Assembly (NCBI GenBank): GCA_000434675.1
Contig: HF988633.1
Location: 45,223-73,654 of the forward strand
Length of the DNA stretch: 28,432 bases
DNA from: Faecalibacterium sp. CAG:1138
GTDB lineage: Bacteria; Bacillota; Clostridia; Christensenellales; CAG-917
Direction of reading: 5' to 3'
The translations under genes were made by a program, and so were the position numbers. Position 1 is the stretch's first letter; every line of letters starts with the position of its first letter. Below the pieces are notes generated by a model, which made no database searches, was not told the DNA's origin, and saw nothing but the letters and a program-made list of their open reading frames with translations. Shown one piece after another: positions 1-7,299 of this stretch.

Positions 1-749
1 TGCGGGGTCGCCGCCCTGAGGTCGGCCGCCATATCGGCAATGCTGAAATCGGTTTCGTGTCCGACTGCGGAAATAACCGGAGTTTGCATTTCGAATAGCG
101 CACGCGCCACATCTTCGGTGTAAAACGGCATCAAATCCTCCAGACTTCCACCGCCTCTTGCAAGTATCACGGCGTCAAAACCCAGCTTGTCCACGCTTTT
201 TAAGGCCGCAGCAATTTCTTTTTCCGCGCCTGCGCCCTGCACTCTGACGTCTTTCACCACGATGTCTATCACCGGGTTTTTCAGGCGCACCGTTTTGACG
301 ATATCGCGTATGACCGCGCCCGTTTTGCTGGTTACCACGCAAACCTCTTTGTTAAACCTCGGGATAGGCTTTTTGTGGCTCGCGTCGAAAATCCCCTCGG
401 CGGCGAGCTTCTTTTTAAGCTCTTCGATTTGTTTCAGGATAAGTCCTTCGCCGTACGGTTCTATTTTTTGCACCACAAAACTGAACCTGCCGCCTTTTTG
501 ATAAAAGTCGGGTCCGCCCACGCAGATAACGCTGTCGCCGTCTTTTGGGATATGCGTTTTAGCGACGTAAAAACAGCTGCACGGCAAGGCGGATTCCTTG
601 TCCTTAAGCGTGAAATAGGCGTGTCCGCCGGAGATTTTGAACCCCGACACTTCGCCCAGCACCGCCACGTTTTTCAGCATGTCTTCGGCGTAGAATATTC
701 GTTTCAAAACCGTCGTAAAGTCGGTTACAGAGATATATTTTCGTTCCAT
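1..749 (-). CDS. xseA: Exodeoxyribonuclease VII large subunit, 3' end cut by window edge
   Basis: I translated this frame by hand because it runs off the left edge. The ATG at 749 opens a frame of 249 complete codons with no stop. It starts MERKYISVTDF and has the N-terminal OB-fold (about residues 1-100), then the start of the catalytic domain. Recognisable motifs are CVVTSKTGAVIRDI, LARGGGSLEDL and PVISAVGHETDF, all typical of XseA. With XseB the protein degrades single-stranded DNA from both ends. The gene overlaps the folD stop by 25 bases and follows nusB-folD, as in many Bacillota. The ribosome site is weak (GGGA just before ATG), so translational coupling to folD is likely. The C-terminal coiled coil lies outside the window; xseB would be expected next but is not visible. 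Confidence 0.95.
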   Translation of the reverse strand, partial: MERKYISVTDFTTVLKRIFYAEDMLKNVAVLGEVSGFKISGGHAYFTLKDKESALPCSCFYVAKTHIPKDGDSVICVGGPDFYQKGGRFSFVVQKIEPYGEGLILKQIEELKKKLAAEGIFDASHKKPIPRFNKEVCVVTSKTGAVIRDIVKTVRLKNPVIDIVVKDVRVQGAGAEKEIAAALKSVDKLGFDAVILARGGGSLEDLMPFYTEDVARALFEMQTPVISAVGHETDFSIADMAADLRAATP

Positions 750-1597
750 TTTCCCATAAGTCTTTTTTCTGCGCTTTTCACGGTGTTGACCATAAGCATG
801 GCAACCGTCATAGGCCCCACGCCGCCCGGCACCGGAGTGATGAAGGACGCGACCTTTTCCGCCGATTCGAAATCGACGTCGCCAACAAGATGCCCGTCCA
901 CGCGATTAATGCCGACGTCCACGACCACGGCTCCCTCTTTCAACATATCGCCGGTTACGAATTTCGGTTTGCCGATTGCAACCACCACGATGTCGGATTT
1001 TTTCAAAATTTCGGCAATATCCGGAGTTTTGCTGTGGCAAATCGTTACGGTTGCGTCTTTTTGCAGCAGAAGATGCGCCATAGGTTTGCCAACTATATTG
1101 CTTCGCCCGACGACGGCGGCCGTCTTTCCTTTAGGATCGATATGATAATATTCAAGCAGTTTTATAACTCCCGACGGCGTGCATGCGGCAAATTCGGGTT
1201 TGCCCAAAAACAGCTTGCCCGTCTGCGTTTCCGAAAAGCCGTCCACGTCCTTTTCGGGATCTATGGCCTTCAGAATTTTCTCCTCCGAAAACTTTTTCGG
1301 AAGAGGCAACTGCACCAAAATGCCGTCCACAGCGTCGTCCGCGTTCAGTTTTGAGATAAGCTCCAAAAGCTCCTCTTCAGAAACGCAATCGTCAAAGTGA
1401 TAATCGAGGCCCTTTATCCCCGTTTCCGCGGTGGCCTTCATTTTGTTTCTGACGTAAACTTCGCTTGCGGGATCGTCGCCCACTCTTATGACCGCCAGAC
1501 ACGGCGCCCTGAATTTTTCAGACAAAAAAGAGGCGCGCGCCAAAACCTGCGCTTTCACCTCTTTGGAAACTTCTTTACCACTGATAATCGTAGCCAT
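725..1597 (-). CDS. folD: Bifunctional methylenetetrahydrofolate dehydrogenase / methenyltetrahydrofolate cyclohydrolase
   Basis: This cytosolic enzyme interconverts 5,10-methylene-, 5,10-methenyl- and 10-formyl-tetrahydrofolate, supplying one-carbon units for purine synthesis. The protein has 290 residues, normal for FolD. Visible family motifs are VGDDPASEVYVRNK with the catalytic lysine region near residue 52, GILVQLPLPK, the DVDGF segment, the nucleotide-binding VVGRSNIVGKPMA, and PVPGGVGPMTVAML near the C terminus. The ATG at 1597 comes one base after the nusB stop, and its ribosome site (GAGG, 6 bases upstream) lies inside the nusB end. The nusB-folD-xseA order is conserved in Bacillota. 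Nothing is odd about the sequence. Confidence 0.97.
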   Translation of the reverse strand: MATIISGKEVSKEVKAQVLARASFLSEKFRAPCLAVIRVGDDPASEVYVRNKMKATAETGIKGLDYHFDDCVSEEELLELISKLNADDAVDGILVQLPLPKKFSEEKILKAIDPEKDVDGFSETQTGKLFLGKPEFAACTPSGVIKLLEYYHIDPKGKTAAVVGRSNIVGKPMAHLLLQKDATVTICHSKTPDIAEILKKSDIVVVAIGKPKFVTGDMLKEGAVVVDVGINRVDGHLVGDVDFESAEKVASFITPVPGGVGPMTVAMLMVNTVKSAEKRLMGKWNENISL

Positions 1598-1598
1598 T

Positions 1599-2006
1599 TT
1601 AACCTCTGTTCGTTTCTTTTATGAGCGTTGACAAAATGCCGTTGACAAAGCTGAAGCTTTTTTCGTCGGAATAGCGCTTGACAAGCTCCACCGCAGACGC
1701 CGCAACGACGGCGGGCGGGATTTCGGTTTCGTATTTAAGCTCATAAGCGGCGATGACGAGAGCCGTCAGATCGGGCTTATAAATTCGGTCTGCGTCGTAG
1801 CCGACGGCGTATTTTGCCACCATGCTCTTAAGCTCCGAAAAGTTATCGGCAACGCCGTTATAAATTCTGTCGATATAAGCCTTGTCGTCGGCCGTAAGCG
1901 AGCCGTCCGTTTTCAAAATTTCAAGCGTGGTTTCGTTCTTTTCGCCGTAAAACAAATATTCGAAAACCAACTTGAAAACTGCTTCTCTTGCGCTTCTTCT
2001 TGACAT
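1599..2006 (-). CDS. nusB: Transcription antitermination factor NusB
   Basis: NusB is a small all-helical RNA-binding protein that, with NusE (ribosomal protein S10), joins antitermination complexes on rRNA leaders. The product is 135 residues, the usual length. It begins SRRSAREAVFKLVFEYLF, the family's N-terminal signature, and ends with a VELVKRYSDEKSFSFVNGILS segment that matches the conserved C-terminal helices. The ATG at 2006 has an AGAGGA ribosome site about 7 bases upstream. An 11-bp hairpin lies in the 51-base gap after asp23, so expression of nusB relative to asp23 may be tuned there. The neighbours folD and asp23 agree with the identification. Confidence 0.95.
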   Translation of the reverse strand: MSRRSAREAVFKLVFEYLFYGEKNETTLEILKTDGSLTADDKAYIDRIYNGVADNFSELKSMVAKYAVGYDADRIYKPDLTALVIAAYELKYETEIPPAVVAASAVELVKRYSDEKSFSFVNGILSTLIKETNRG

Positions 2007-2031
2007 AAAAAATCCTCTTTGGAAATATCCG

Positions 2032-2055
2032 AAAGCCCCGACTTGTCAGGGCTTT
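2032..2055 (-). other. Hairpin between asp23 and nusB, possible weak terminator or processing site
   Basis: On the minus strand the arms AAAGCCCTGAC and GTCGGGGCTTT can pair over 11 positions (one G-U wobble) with only two bases between them, so the top pair is probably open. It starts 2 bases after the asp23 stop codon. The downstream run is only TTTC, too short for a convincing intrinsic terminator. It may reduce read-through into nusB-folD-xseA or mark an RNase site; no promoter was seen between it and nusB. Confidence 0.4.
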
Positions 2056-2057
2056 TT

Positions 2058-2378
2058 TCAGAACAATACGTTCACTATTTTGACGTTGATGCCCGAAACC
2101 TTATATTTGGTTGCGCCTTCGACGTCGGTTTTGATTTTGTCCTGAACCTGGCAAACCACTTCAGGGACGTTGTAGCCGTAAACGGCGTTTAAGAATATGT
2201 CGATCGAAACCTTATCCGGCGTGACGAAATACACCTGCACGCTTTTTTGCGGATCGAAGCTTTTTTTGCCGTCGGACGTGAGGACGTGAAGCCCTTCTAC
2301 GCTTTCGGCCGCCTGAACGCTGAGCGCGGCGATGATATCTTCACCGATTTTAAGGTTGTTGTTTTTTTCTTTTGCCAT
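2058..2378 (-). CDS. Asp23/Gls24 family envelope stress-like protein (YqhY-like)
   Basis: The 106-residue product matches the Asp23/Gls24 family in its layout: GEDIIAALSVQAAESVEGLHVL at the start, an alternating beta pattern in the middle (VQVYFV, VSIDIFLNAVYGYNVPEV), then QVQDKIKTDVEGATKYKVSGINVKIVNV. This small soluble family associates with membrane anchors or with fatty-acid metabolism genes; the member next to nusB in Bacillus is YqhY, linked to acetyl-CoA carboxylase. Here accB and accC, which often precede it, are absent. A strong promoter (2403-2431) lies just upstream and the ribosome site is CGGAGG, so this gene leads its own transcript with nusB, folD and xseA. The exact role is unknown. 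Confidence 0.9.
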   Translation of the reverse strand: MAKEKNNNLKIGEDIIAALSVQAAESVEGLHVLTSDGKKSFDPQKSVQVYFVTPDKVSIDIFLNAVYGYNVPEVVCQVQDKIKTDVEGATKYKVSGINVKIVNVLF

Positions 2379-2402
2379 TTTGTGCCTCCGAAAATCAGCT
2401 AA

Positions 2403-2431
2403 ATTATAGCATAGATTTCGGATATATGCAA
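2403..2431 (-). promoter_or_regulatory. Sigma-A-type promoter for asp23-nusB-folD-xseA
   Basis: On the minus strand, TTGCAT (2431-2426), a 17-base spacer, then TATAAT (2408-2403), preceded by TGC, which makes an extended -10. Predicted transcription start is near 2396, giving a leader of about 18 bases with a CGGAGG ribosome site. It separates the vegetative nusB group from the sporulation operon upstream. Confidence 0.85.
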
Positions 2432-2458
2432 GCGGTTAGGAACAAAGTTTACAATAAT

Positions 2459-2965
2459 TTAGTTATACGGAGTAACTATAACGTCGCTCGGCTTGTAGTC
2501 GCTGTTCTGGGTTACCACGGAAAGTATCTGCGCAACCTGCTGAGAAGTCATAGCGTCTTCGGTCTTGACGACGACGTAAACGTTGCCCGCGCTGAGTGTT
2601 ACCACGCAATCTTCAAATCCGTAGGATTTAATGAGATTTTCCATGGTGAGTTCGGTTTCCATGTTTTTGCACATCAGAAGTTTTTGTTCTTCGGCGGAAG
2701 CTTTTGCTTCTTTGGACGAATCCGCGCTCTGAATGATGGCGTCAAGGTTGGTGATGGCCTCCTGTCTTACCGCCTGACGATCGGTTCTGAAGGAGTTGAA
2801 GTAAGTAGCCACGACTTCTCCGTTAGGATCGGTTTTGCCTGCGCCTCTGATTTCGCTGAGATAATAGTTCAGAACGCCCGTTGCAACCAGCAGCAGAACC
2901 ATGCCGACCAGCACGGCAATTTTTTTGCCGTTACCGCTGAAAATTTTCTTTTTTGCCTCTTTCAT
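2459..2965 (-). CDS. spoIIIAH: Stage III sporulation protein AH (SpoIIIAH)
   Basis: SpoIIIAH is a mother-cell membrane protein whose extracellular domain binds SpoIIQ from the forespore across the intermembrane space, forming the engulfment-stage channel. The 168-residue product has one membrane segment (about residues 14-35, IAVLVGMVLLLVATGVLNYYL), a coiled, charged stretch and a C-terminal ring-building-like beta region (DCVVTLSAGNVYVVVK). It is shorter than the roughly 218-residue Bacillus protein, mainly in the linker after the membrane segment. The ribosome site is GGAGG, 7 bases before ATG. It closes the spoIIIA operon; I found no terminator in the 80 bases before asp23, so some read-through is possible. 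Confidence 0.93.
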   Translation of the reverse strand: MKEAKKKIFSGNGKKIAVLVGMVLLLVATGVLNYYLSEIRGAGKTDPNGEVVATYFNSFRTDRQAVRQEAITNLDAIIQSADSSKEAKASAEEQKLLMCKNMETELTMENLIKSYGFEDCVVTLSAGNVYVVVKTEDAMTSQQVAQILSVVTQNSDYKPSDVIVTPYN

Positions 2966-3001
2966 AATATACCTCCAAAAAATTTTTAAGTTGGTTTTTG
3001 A

Positions 3002-3586
3002 TTATTTGCCTTTCGAAAGCACCGCGATTATGCTCGGATCAACCGCCAGAGCCGTCGATGCCGCCTGCAAAATCTTTATCCTGACGGCAATGTTTTCCGC
3101 GCCTTCGGCTACGATCAGAACTCCCGATATTTCCGGATATTCCTTTCCGACGACCACCACGCTTCCATCGTCGAGAACGGGACTTGTGCCGCTGGTTTCG
3201 ATTCTGTCGAAGTAGGAGCCGCCAAAGCTGTCGTCAGACTTTTCGGTGGATTTCGATTCCGTGCTCATTGCGGGAACTATCCTTGACGTCCCTTTATAGG
3301 TTATAAGAACGTCAACCTTTCCCACGCCCTCAACTTCCGACAAAATGCTTTCCAGTTTCTTTTCGACTTCCGAAAAATATTTTTGCTCCGAGCTTTCGCT
3401 ATCGGTTACAGAGTTCGGCTTGAAGGCGGCGTACGCAATCAGCGCTATCGCTAATATAACTATGCCGACCACCACTTCGATATTCTTAATTTTCGTTTTT
3501 TCGGACAACCTTTTGAAAAATTTTTTCACGGCGCCGCTATCCGCATTACGTTCGTCTTTTGCCACAGAAACTTCAGTCGGTTCCAA
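3002..3586 (-). CDS. spoIIIAG: Stage III sporulation protein AG (SpoIIIAG)
   Basis: SpoIIIAG forms a large ring in the space between mother cell and forespore membranes, using a fold shared with EscJ/PrgK proteins of type III secretion. The 194-residue product has a cytosolic N-terminus rich in charge, one membrane segment (about residues 38-55), and an extracellular domain with paired beta-alpha units: EKKLESILSEVEGVGKVDVLITYKG and EISGVLIVAEGAENIAVRIKILQAAS. The start is a TTG at 3586 with AAGG upstream; it overlaps the spoIIIAF end by 14 bases, indicating coupling. The Bacillus protein is longer (about 229), so the loop insert is reduced here. Confidence 0.93.
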   Translation of the reverse strand: MEPTEVSVAKDERNADSGAVKKFFKRLSEKTKIKNIEVVVGIVILAIALIAYAAFKPNSVTDSESSEQKYFSEVEKKLESILSEVEGVGKVDVLITYKGTSRIVPAMSTESKSTEKSDDSFGGSYFDRIETSGTSPVLDDGSVVVVGKEYPEISGVLIVAEGAENIAVRIKILQAASTALAVDPSIIAVLSKGK

Positions 3587-4049
3587 GTATCCTTACCTCC
3601 TCGCTTTTTATATTCAGATAGTTTGCCACAAGTAGTTTGGTTTTTAAGTAAATTTCGCGCGTTTTGACGCTTTTTGGCGACGCGGAAAAATCGACGTTGA
3701 CGTACGACACGTTTCCGTAGCCGTCCGTTCGCGGCGCAATTTTTACGCCCGAAATTCCGTTCGCTTCAAGCATTTTTTCTGTTTTTTCGGAAATATTTTG
3801 CAAATTTTCTCCAAAACCCGCAAAGCTTCCGCCGTCTCCGAGCGAAAAATCAAAGCTCGCCTCATCAAAATTTTCGGCCCATTTCACCCCCGACTTAACA
3901 AGCTTGGGTAGCGGCGACACGATGACGTAAACCACCAGCACGGCAAATATCCCTTTAATGTACTTTGCGGTTTTCCCGTGCGGGAGCACCACGTCCAGCA
4001 GCACTCCGAAAACTATGATTCCCGTTATCGACATAATCCACTCTTTCAC
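3573..4049 (-). CDS. spoIIIAF: Stage III sporulation protein AF (SpoIIIAF)
   Basis: The 158-residue product has two N-terminal membrane segments (about residues 6-24 and 31-48, containing VLLDVVLPHGKTAKYIKGIFAVLVVYVI) and a C-terminal ring-building-like domain with GISGVKIAPRTDGYGNVSYVNVDF. It is part of the mother-cell SpoIIIA complex. I chose the GTG at 4049: it comes one base after the spoIIIAE stop, a G-rich ribosome site precedes it, and the resulting KEWI segment lines up with the family N terminus. The ATG at 4034 is a less likely alternative. The family member in Bacillus is about 206 residues, so this is a short version. Confidence 0.92.
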   Translation of the reverse strand: MKEWIMSITGIIVFGVLLDVVLPHGKTAKYIKGIFAVLVVYVIVSPLPKLVKSGVKWAENFDEASFDFSLGDGGSFAGFGENLQNISEKTEKMLEANGISGVKIAPRTDGYGNVSYVNVDFSASPKSVKTREIYLKTKLLVANYLNIKSEEVRILGTD

Positions 4050-4050
4050 G

Positions 4051-5265
4051 CTACACCCCCGGATTGAATGTGAAAATCATAAGCATCAGAAGCACCGTAA
4101 ACACAAACGTTATGCCCGCAAGCGTCGAAACAAGCAAACTTGCGCTCTTTGCCATTCCCGAAAGCATGGCCGAAATTTTTTTGTCGCCCACCGCTTCCGA
4201 CACCGCGGAAGTCAGCTTCGAAAGAAGCAGAAACGCCACGATTTTTATAAGCGGCGCAAGCGTGGTCGCCGCAAGCACCAAAACGCCCGTAAGCCCGACG
4301 CTGTTTTTTATGAGTCCCGTGCTAACCAGCGCGATGTCGAAGCCGTCCGCAAGATAATCCCCCACTATCGGTACGCTTCCCGACACAAGCTTTTTCGCGG
4401 CCGACATTTTTGCGCCGTCCACCGCCGCGCCCGACACTCCCTGAAAGGTCGCAAACGACACGAACAAGCTGAACGATATTCCCAAAAGCCAGCTTGAAAA
4501 ACTTTTGAAAAATCCCGTCATTTTCTCAAGCTTAACGTTTTCCGACACGTTCCCCACCACCGAAAACACCACAACGGCAATGAAGCAAGGCAATATCACC
4601 GCGTCTATAAGCGCAATAAGCACCGACGAAAAACAGACCGTAAGCGGACTGTATATTCCCGCCGAAACCGTTCCGCCGAGCGCCGTCGTCAGCACCGTCA
4701 GCACCGGGAAAACAGCCTCCGAAAGTTTTTTGACTCGCCCCACCGTGAGCTTTACGGTGTTCAGCATCGGAACGAGCGTTCCCAAAACCGTCAGCACCGC
4801 CGCAACGTAAAGCACTATGCAGATGACCTCGGACGTTTCCTTTTTAAGCAGATCCGAAGTCAACCCCCTGAGAAGCCCCGACAGCACCGATATAATCATA
4901 ACCGACACGAACGCAGGCAAAAGCAACGTAAGGCCTTTTGCCATCGACTTTGCCGTCAGCGAAAAAAAGCTTCGGAAGGTTTTTGCACTTAAACCGTTTT
5001 TTGAAACGTAGGACACCAAGGCTTTTATAGTTCCAAAACCCAAAACGTCCTTTTCTTCGCTGGTCAGGCTTTCGTAGTATTTTTCAAAGTCGTCCGCGTC
5101 AAGGCCCGCAACCTTTTCGTCAACGCTGTCGTAAAACTCGTTTTCGGCCTTATTTTTGTCGGTTTCTTCGCAAATTGCTATGCGTTTCGGCGAAAAATAG
5201 AATACTATCGCTATAACCGACAAAAACAATATAATCAATTTCTGCGGCGCAAGCCTATTTTTCAT
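4051..5265 (-). CDS. spoIIIAE: Stage III sporulation protein AE (SpoIIIAE)
   Basis: SpoIIIAE is the large polytopic membrane protein of the SpoIIIA complex and is essential for the forespore to stay active after engulfment. The 404-residue product is normal in length. It starts with a signal peptide-like stretch (KLIILFLSVIAIVFYF, about residues 9-24), followed by a soluble acidic region to about residue 105 and then many hydrophobic segments to the C terminus. The ATG at 5265 overlaps the spoIIIAD stop as ATGA, a sign of translational coupling. Its order within the operon is standard. Confidence 0.95.
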   Translation of the reverse strand: MKNRLAPQKLIILFLSVIAIVFYFSPKRIAICEETDKNKAENEFYDSVDEKVAGLDADDFEKYYESLTSEEKDVLGFGTIKALVSYVSKNGLSAKTFRSFFSLTAKSMAKGLTLLLPAFVSVMIISVLSGLLRGLTSDLLKKETSEVICIVLYVAAVLTVLGTLVPMLNTVKLTVGRVKKLSEAVFPVLTVLTTALGGTVSAGIYSPLTVCFSSVLIALIDAVILPCFIAVVVFSVVGNVSENVKLEKMTGFFKSFSSWLLGISFSLFVSFATFQGVSGAAVDGAKMSAAKKLVSGSVPIVGDYLADGFDIALVSTGLIKNSVGLTGVLVLAATTLAPLIKIVAFLLLSKLTSAVSEAVGDKKISAMLSGMAKSASLLVSTLAGITFVFTVLLMLMIFTFNPGV

Positions 5266-5645
5266 AGGAGTTCCCCGACGACTTTGATAAGCGCCGTAAG
5301 CATCGGCATGCTCATCAAAAATATGCCGATCTTTCCCGCAAGCTGCAATTTTTCGCCCACGGACGCGCAGCCTGCGTCGCTCGCCACGGCCGCGGAATAT
5401 TCGGTCAGATAACCGATTCCGATGATTTTCAATATACCCGTGTAAAGTCCGTTCGGAAGGCCCGACAGCGCCGCAACGTCCGTCAGTCCTTTGACGCTTC
5501 CCTTCAGCCCGTCCATAATCATAACGAGAAGCACCACTCCCGTGGCAATCGTCGCAAGCGGCGCGTATTCGTTTTTCGCCGATTTCAGCACAAGAATCGC
5601 CGCCACCCCGGTCATTCCCACGCCGATGACTTTCACAAATTCCAT
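5262..5645 (-). CDS. spoIIIAD: Stage III sporulation protein AD (SpoIIIAD)
   Basis: A small membrane protein of 127 residues, close to the 133 of the Bacillus protein. Hydrophobic segments occur at about residues 5-22, 32-47 and near the C terminus, with the conserved SGLPNGLYTGILKIIGIGYLTEYSA region and a GEKLQLAGKIGIFLMSMPMLTALI ending. AC and AD resemble each other and are thought to help form the membrane-embedded part of the channel, analogous to secretion export components. The ATG at 5645 has a strong AGGAGG site 6 bases upstream and lies 8 bases after the spoIIIAC stop. Confidence 0.94.
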   Translation of the reverse strand: MEFVKVIGVGMTGVAAILVLKSAKNEYAPLATIATGVVLLVMIMDGLKGSVKGLTDVAALSGLPNGLYTGILKIIGIGYLTEYSAAVASDAGCASVGEKLQLAGKIGIFLMSMPMLTALIKVVGELL

Positions 5646-5653
5646 CTTTCCTC

Positions 5654-5848
5654 CTACAGTCCGAATACCGATTTTATGGTGTCAAACAGACCTCCCACCA
5701 TGTCCACGACGATCATCAGCACCATCACCAGACACGCAATGGTAACGAACGTCGAAAGCTCGTCTTTGTCGCTCTTTTTCAAAATGGTGTTGACTACCGC
5801 GGCAAGCATACCTATTCCCGCAATTTTCAAAATGATTCCGACTCCCAT
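5654..5848 (-). CDS. spoIIIAC: Stage III sporulation protein AC (SpoIIIAC)
   Basis: The protein has 64 residues when started at the ATG at 5848 (MGVGIILKIAGIGML). That start has a GAGGTG ribosome site and gives the family's usual length; a longer frame begins at 5881 but would reach back into spoIIIAB without its own site. Two hydrophobic segments (about residues 3-20 and 34-53) are separated by a short charged loop with KKSDKDEL. It belongs to the SpoIIIA complex in the mother-cell membrane and lies 7 bases downstream of spoIIIAB. Confidence 0.93.
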   Translation of the reverse strand: MGVGIILKIAGIGMLAAVVNTILKKSDKDELSTFVTIACLVMVLMIVVDMVGGLFDTIKSVFGL

Positions 5849-5855
5849 TTTCACC

Positions 5856-6356
5856 TCAAATAACCACAAGCATTGCCGCAAGCCCCAAAACTATCGACAG
5901 CTTGAAATACATTTTCCCTTTCTTCTCCGTTTCGTTTTTTGCGGTTTTCAGATTCTCCGCCGCTATGTTCTTCACCGCGCCAAGCAGATTCAACTCGTCC
6001 GTAAGCGAGGTTTTTCCGACGTTTTTGAAGTAGTCGCAAAAAAGCTTTACGTCGGACTTTTTCAAAGTCTTCGACGTTATAGCTGATATTTTCTCGCGCC
6101 CACCTGCCGCTCCAAACGCGTGCTCGACTTCCGAAATCATTCTAGAAAACTCCTTGGACTTTTTTTCCACGTTCCGATATTCCTTCAAAATTTCGGTAAC
6201 GGGACTTTTGAAGGCCGAAATTCTGTTTTCTGAGAACTCAAGATAGCTTTTGAAATCCTCATAAAACGAGGCGCGCTCCTTGTAACGTTTTTCGATCTGT
6301 ATTCCGACGTAGCCGCTCGCAAGACACAAAAGCCCTCCGCCTATCACCTTAAGCAA
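5856..6356 (-). CDS. spoIIIAB: Stage III sporulation protein AB (SpoIIIAB)
   Basis: A 166-residue protein with a membrane segment at each end (about residues 2-20 and 150-165) and a helical soluble middle that contains GYVGIQIEKRYKER and DYFKNVGKTSLTDEL. This layout resembles type II secretion GspF-like domains, the relation reported for SpoIIIAB. The start is a TTG at 6356: AAGGAGGT lies 8 bases upstream, inside the end of spoIIIAA, and the genes overlap by 8 bases. Length matches the 171-residue Bacillus protein. Confidence 0.92.
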   Translation of the reverse strand: MLKVIGGGLLCLASGYVGIQIEKRYKERASFYEDFKSYLEFSENRISAFKSPVTEILKEYRNVEKKSKEFSRMISEVEHAFGAAGGREKISAITSKTLKKSDVKLFCDYFKNVGKTSLTDELNLLGAVKNIAAENLKTAKNETEKKGKMYFKLSIVLGLAAMLVVI

Positions 6357-7194
6357 AACGCTTGACCTCCTTCACCGTGCCGGGAGACGGAATTTTCGTC
6401 AGCAATATTCCCACCTCCGTTACGTCAAAAAGTTTTTTAGTGTCCGAAAATTCGAGCCGCTTCAGGCTGTCGCCGTGCACCGTATAGAAAATTTTAATGC
6501 CGGAGTTTGCGATTTTCACCAGTTCTTCCGCCTCTCTTTCCGCGTATATTTCGTCCACTGCAATGACGTCGGGGTTCATGCTTCTGACGACGTTTTCAAA
6601 AAAAACCGATTTTGACGCTCCAAGCATCACGTCGGTATTTTCCCCGAGGTCGAACGCGCCGGAGCCCGACAGCTCGTATCTCTCGTCCAGAACCAAAACG
6701 TTTGCCCCCGTTTTCGACGCAAAGCGCACCATACTTCTCAGCATCGTGGTTTTTCCGCCGAACGGCGGCGAAACGATTGCCGTGTTTTTGACGGCGCCGC
6801 CGGAAAAAACCGAGTCCGCCAGTTTTTCGAAAACCCCCGCCGCGTCGGTCGGAATTCTTATGCAAAGCGACGAAACGCTTTTTACGTTCATAAGCTTGCC
6901 GCCGTCGGTAACGCCTTCGCCGGTTATTCCTATTCTCACGCCGCCGTAGTAATGAAGATATCCTTTAAGCGCGGCATCCGACGCCGAATACGCCGAATAT
7001 CCCGTCGCAACGTCCAGCACTCTCGAAACGTCTTTTTCGCTCGCAATCTTCGAAACGTAAACGAATTTGCCGTTCGCCGCGCACCTTATGGGTTTTCCGA
7101 CGCGGATTCTGATTTCGGACAGCGGAAACGATTTTGCGCTTTTCGAAATTTCTTCCCACACGTCGTCAAAAAACAGTTTTCTAAGCTCGTCCAT
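6349..7194 (-). CDS. spoIIIAA: Stage III sporulation protein AA, secretion-type ATPase (SpoIIIAA)
   Basis: SpoIIIAA is the cytosolic ATPase of the mother-cell SpoIIIA apparatus, related to type II/IV secretion ATPases. The product has 281 residues. Walker A is SPPFGGKTT (about 142-150) and Walker B is VIAVDE (about 210-215); a RMxPDV-like SMNPDV precedes it and a TVHGDS segment follows, all expected. The first glycine of the classical P-loop is a serine here, which I believe is common in clostridial members. No ribosome site precedes the ATG at 7194, and a good sigma-E-type promoter ends only 6 bases upstream, so the transcript may start at or next to the ATG. It leads the spoIIIA operon after two tandem terminators. 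Confidence 0.94.
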   Translation of the reverse strand: MDELRKLFFDDVWEEISKSAKSFPLSEIRIRVGKPIRCAANGKFVYVSKIASEKDVSRVLDVATGYSAYSASDAALKGYLHYYGGVRIGITGEGVTDGGKLMNVKSVSSLCIRIPTDAAGVFEKLADSVFSGGAVKNTAIVSPPFGGKTTMLRSMVRFASKTGANVLVLDERYELSGSGAFDLGENTDVMLGASKSVFFENVVRSMNPDVIAVDEIYAEREAEELVKIANSGIKIFYTVHGDSLKRLEFSDTKKLFDVTEVGILLTKIPSPGTVKEVKRFA

Positions 7195-7199
7195 ATCAT

Positions 7200-7228
7200 A
7201 ATTTATGAAGGGTTTGTCCTAAAAATTC
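7200..7228 (-). promoter_or_regulatory. Candidate sigma-E (mother cell) promoter of the spoIIIA operon
   Basis: On the minus strand, GAATTTT (7228-7222) matches 6 of 7 positions of the Bacillus sigma-E -35 pattern KMATATT. After a 14-base spacer, CATAAATT (7207-7200) matches 7 of 8 positions of the -10 pattern CATACAHT. The site and spacing fit known sigma-E control of spoIIIA. The predicted start of transcription falls at or within a few bases of the spoIIIAA ATG. Confidence 0.7.
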
Positions 7229-7232
7229 CAAC

Positions 7233-7258
7233 AAAAAAACGCAACCGCAGGGTTGCGT
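7233..7258 (-). terminator. Intrinsic terminator, second of a tandem pair after efp
   Basis: Minus strand: ACGCAACC, loop CTGC, GGTTGCGT, a perfect 8-bp stem running directly into seven T. It abuts the first terminator and insulates the spoIIIA operon from efp transcription. Confidence 0.92.
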
Positions 7259-7286
7259 AAAAAAACCGCAAGCATTTGCTTGCGGT
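7259..7286 (-). terminator. Intrinsic terminator, first of a tandem pair after efp
   Basis: Minus strand: ACCGCAAGC, loop AAAT, GCTTGCGGT, a perfect 9-bp GC-rich stem followed by a run of seven T (the last stem base included). It lies 14 bases after the efp stop. Confidence 0.95.
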
Positions 7287-7299
7287 GATTTTTTGTATA

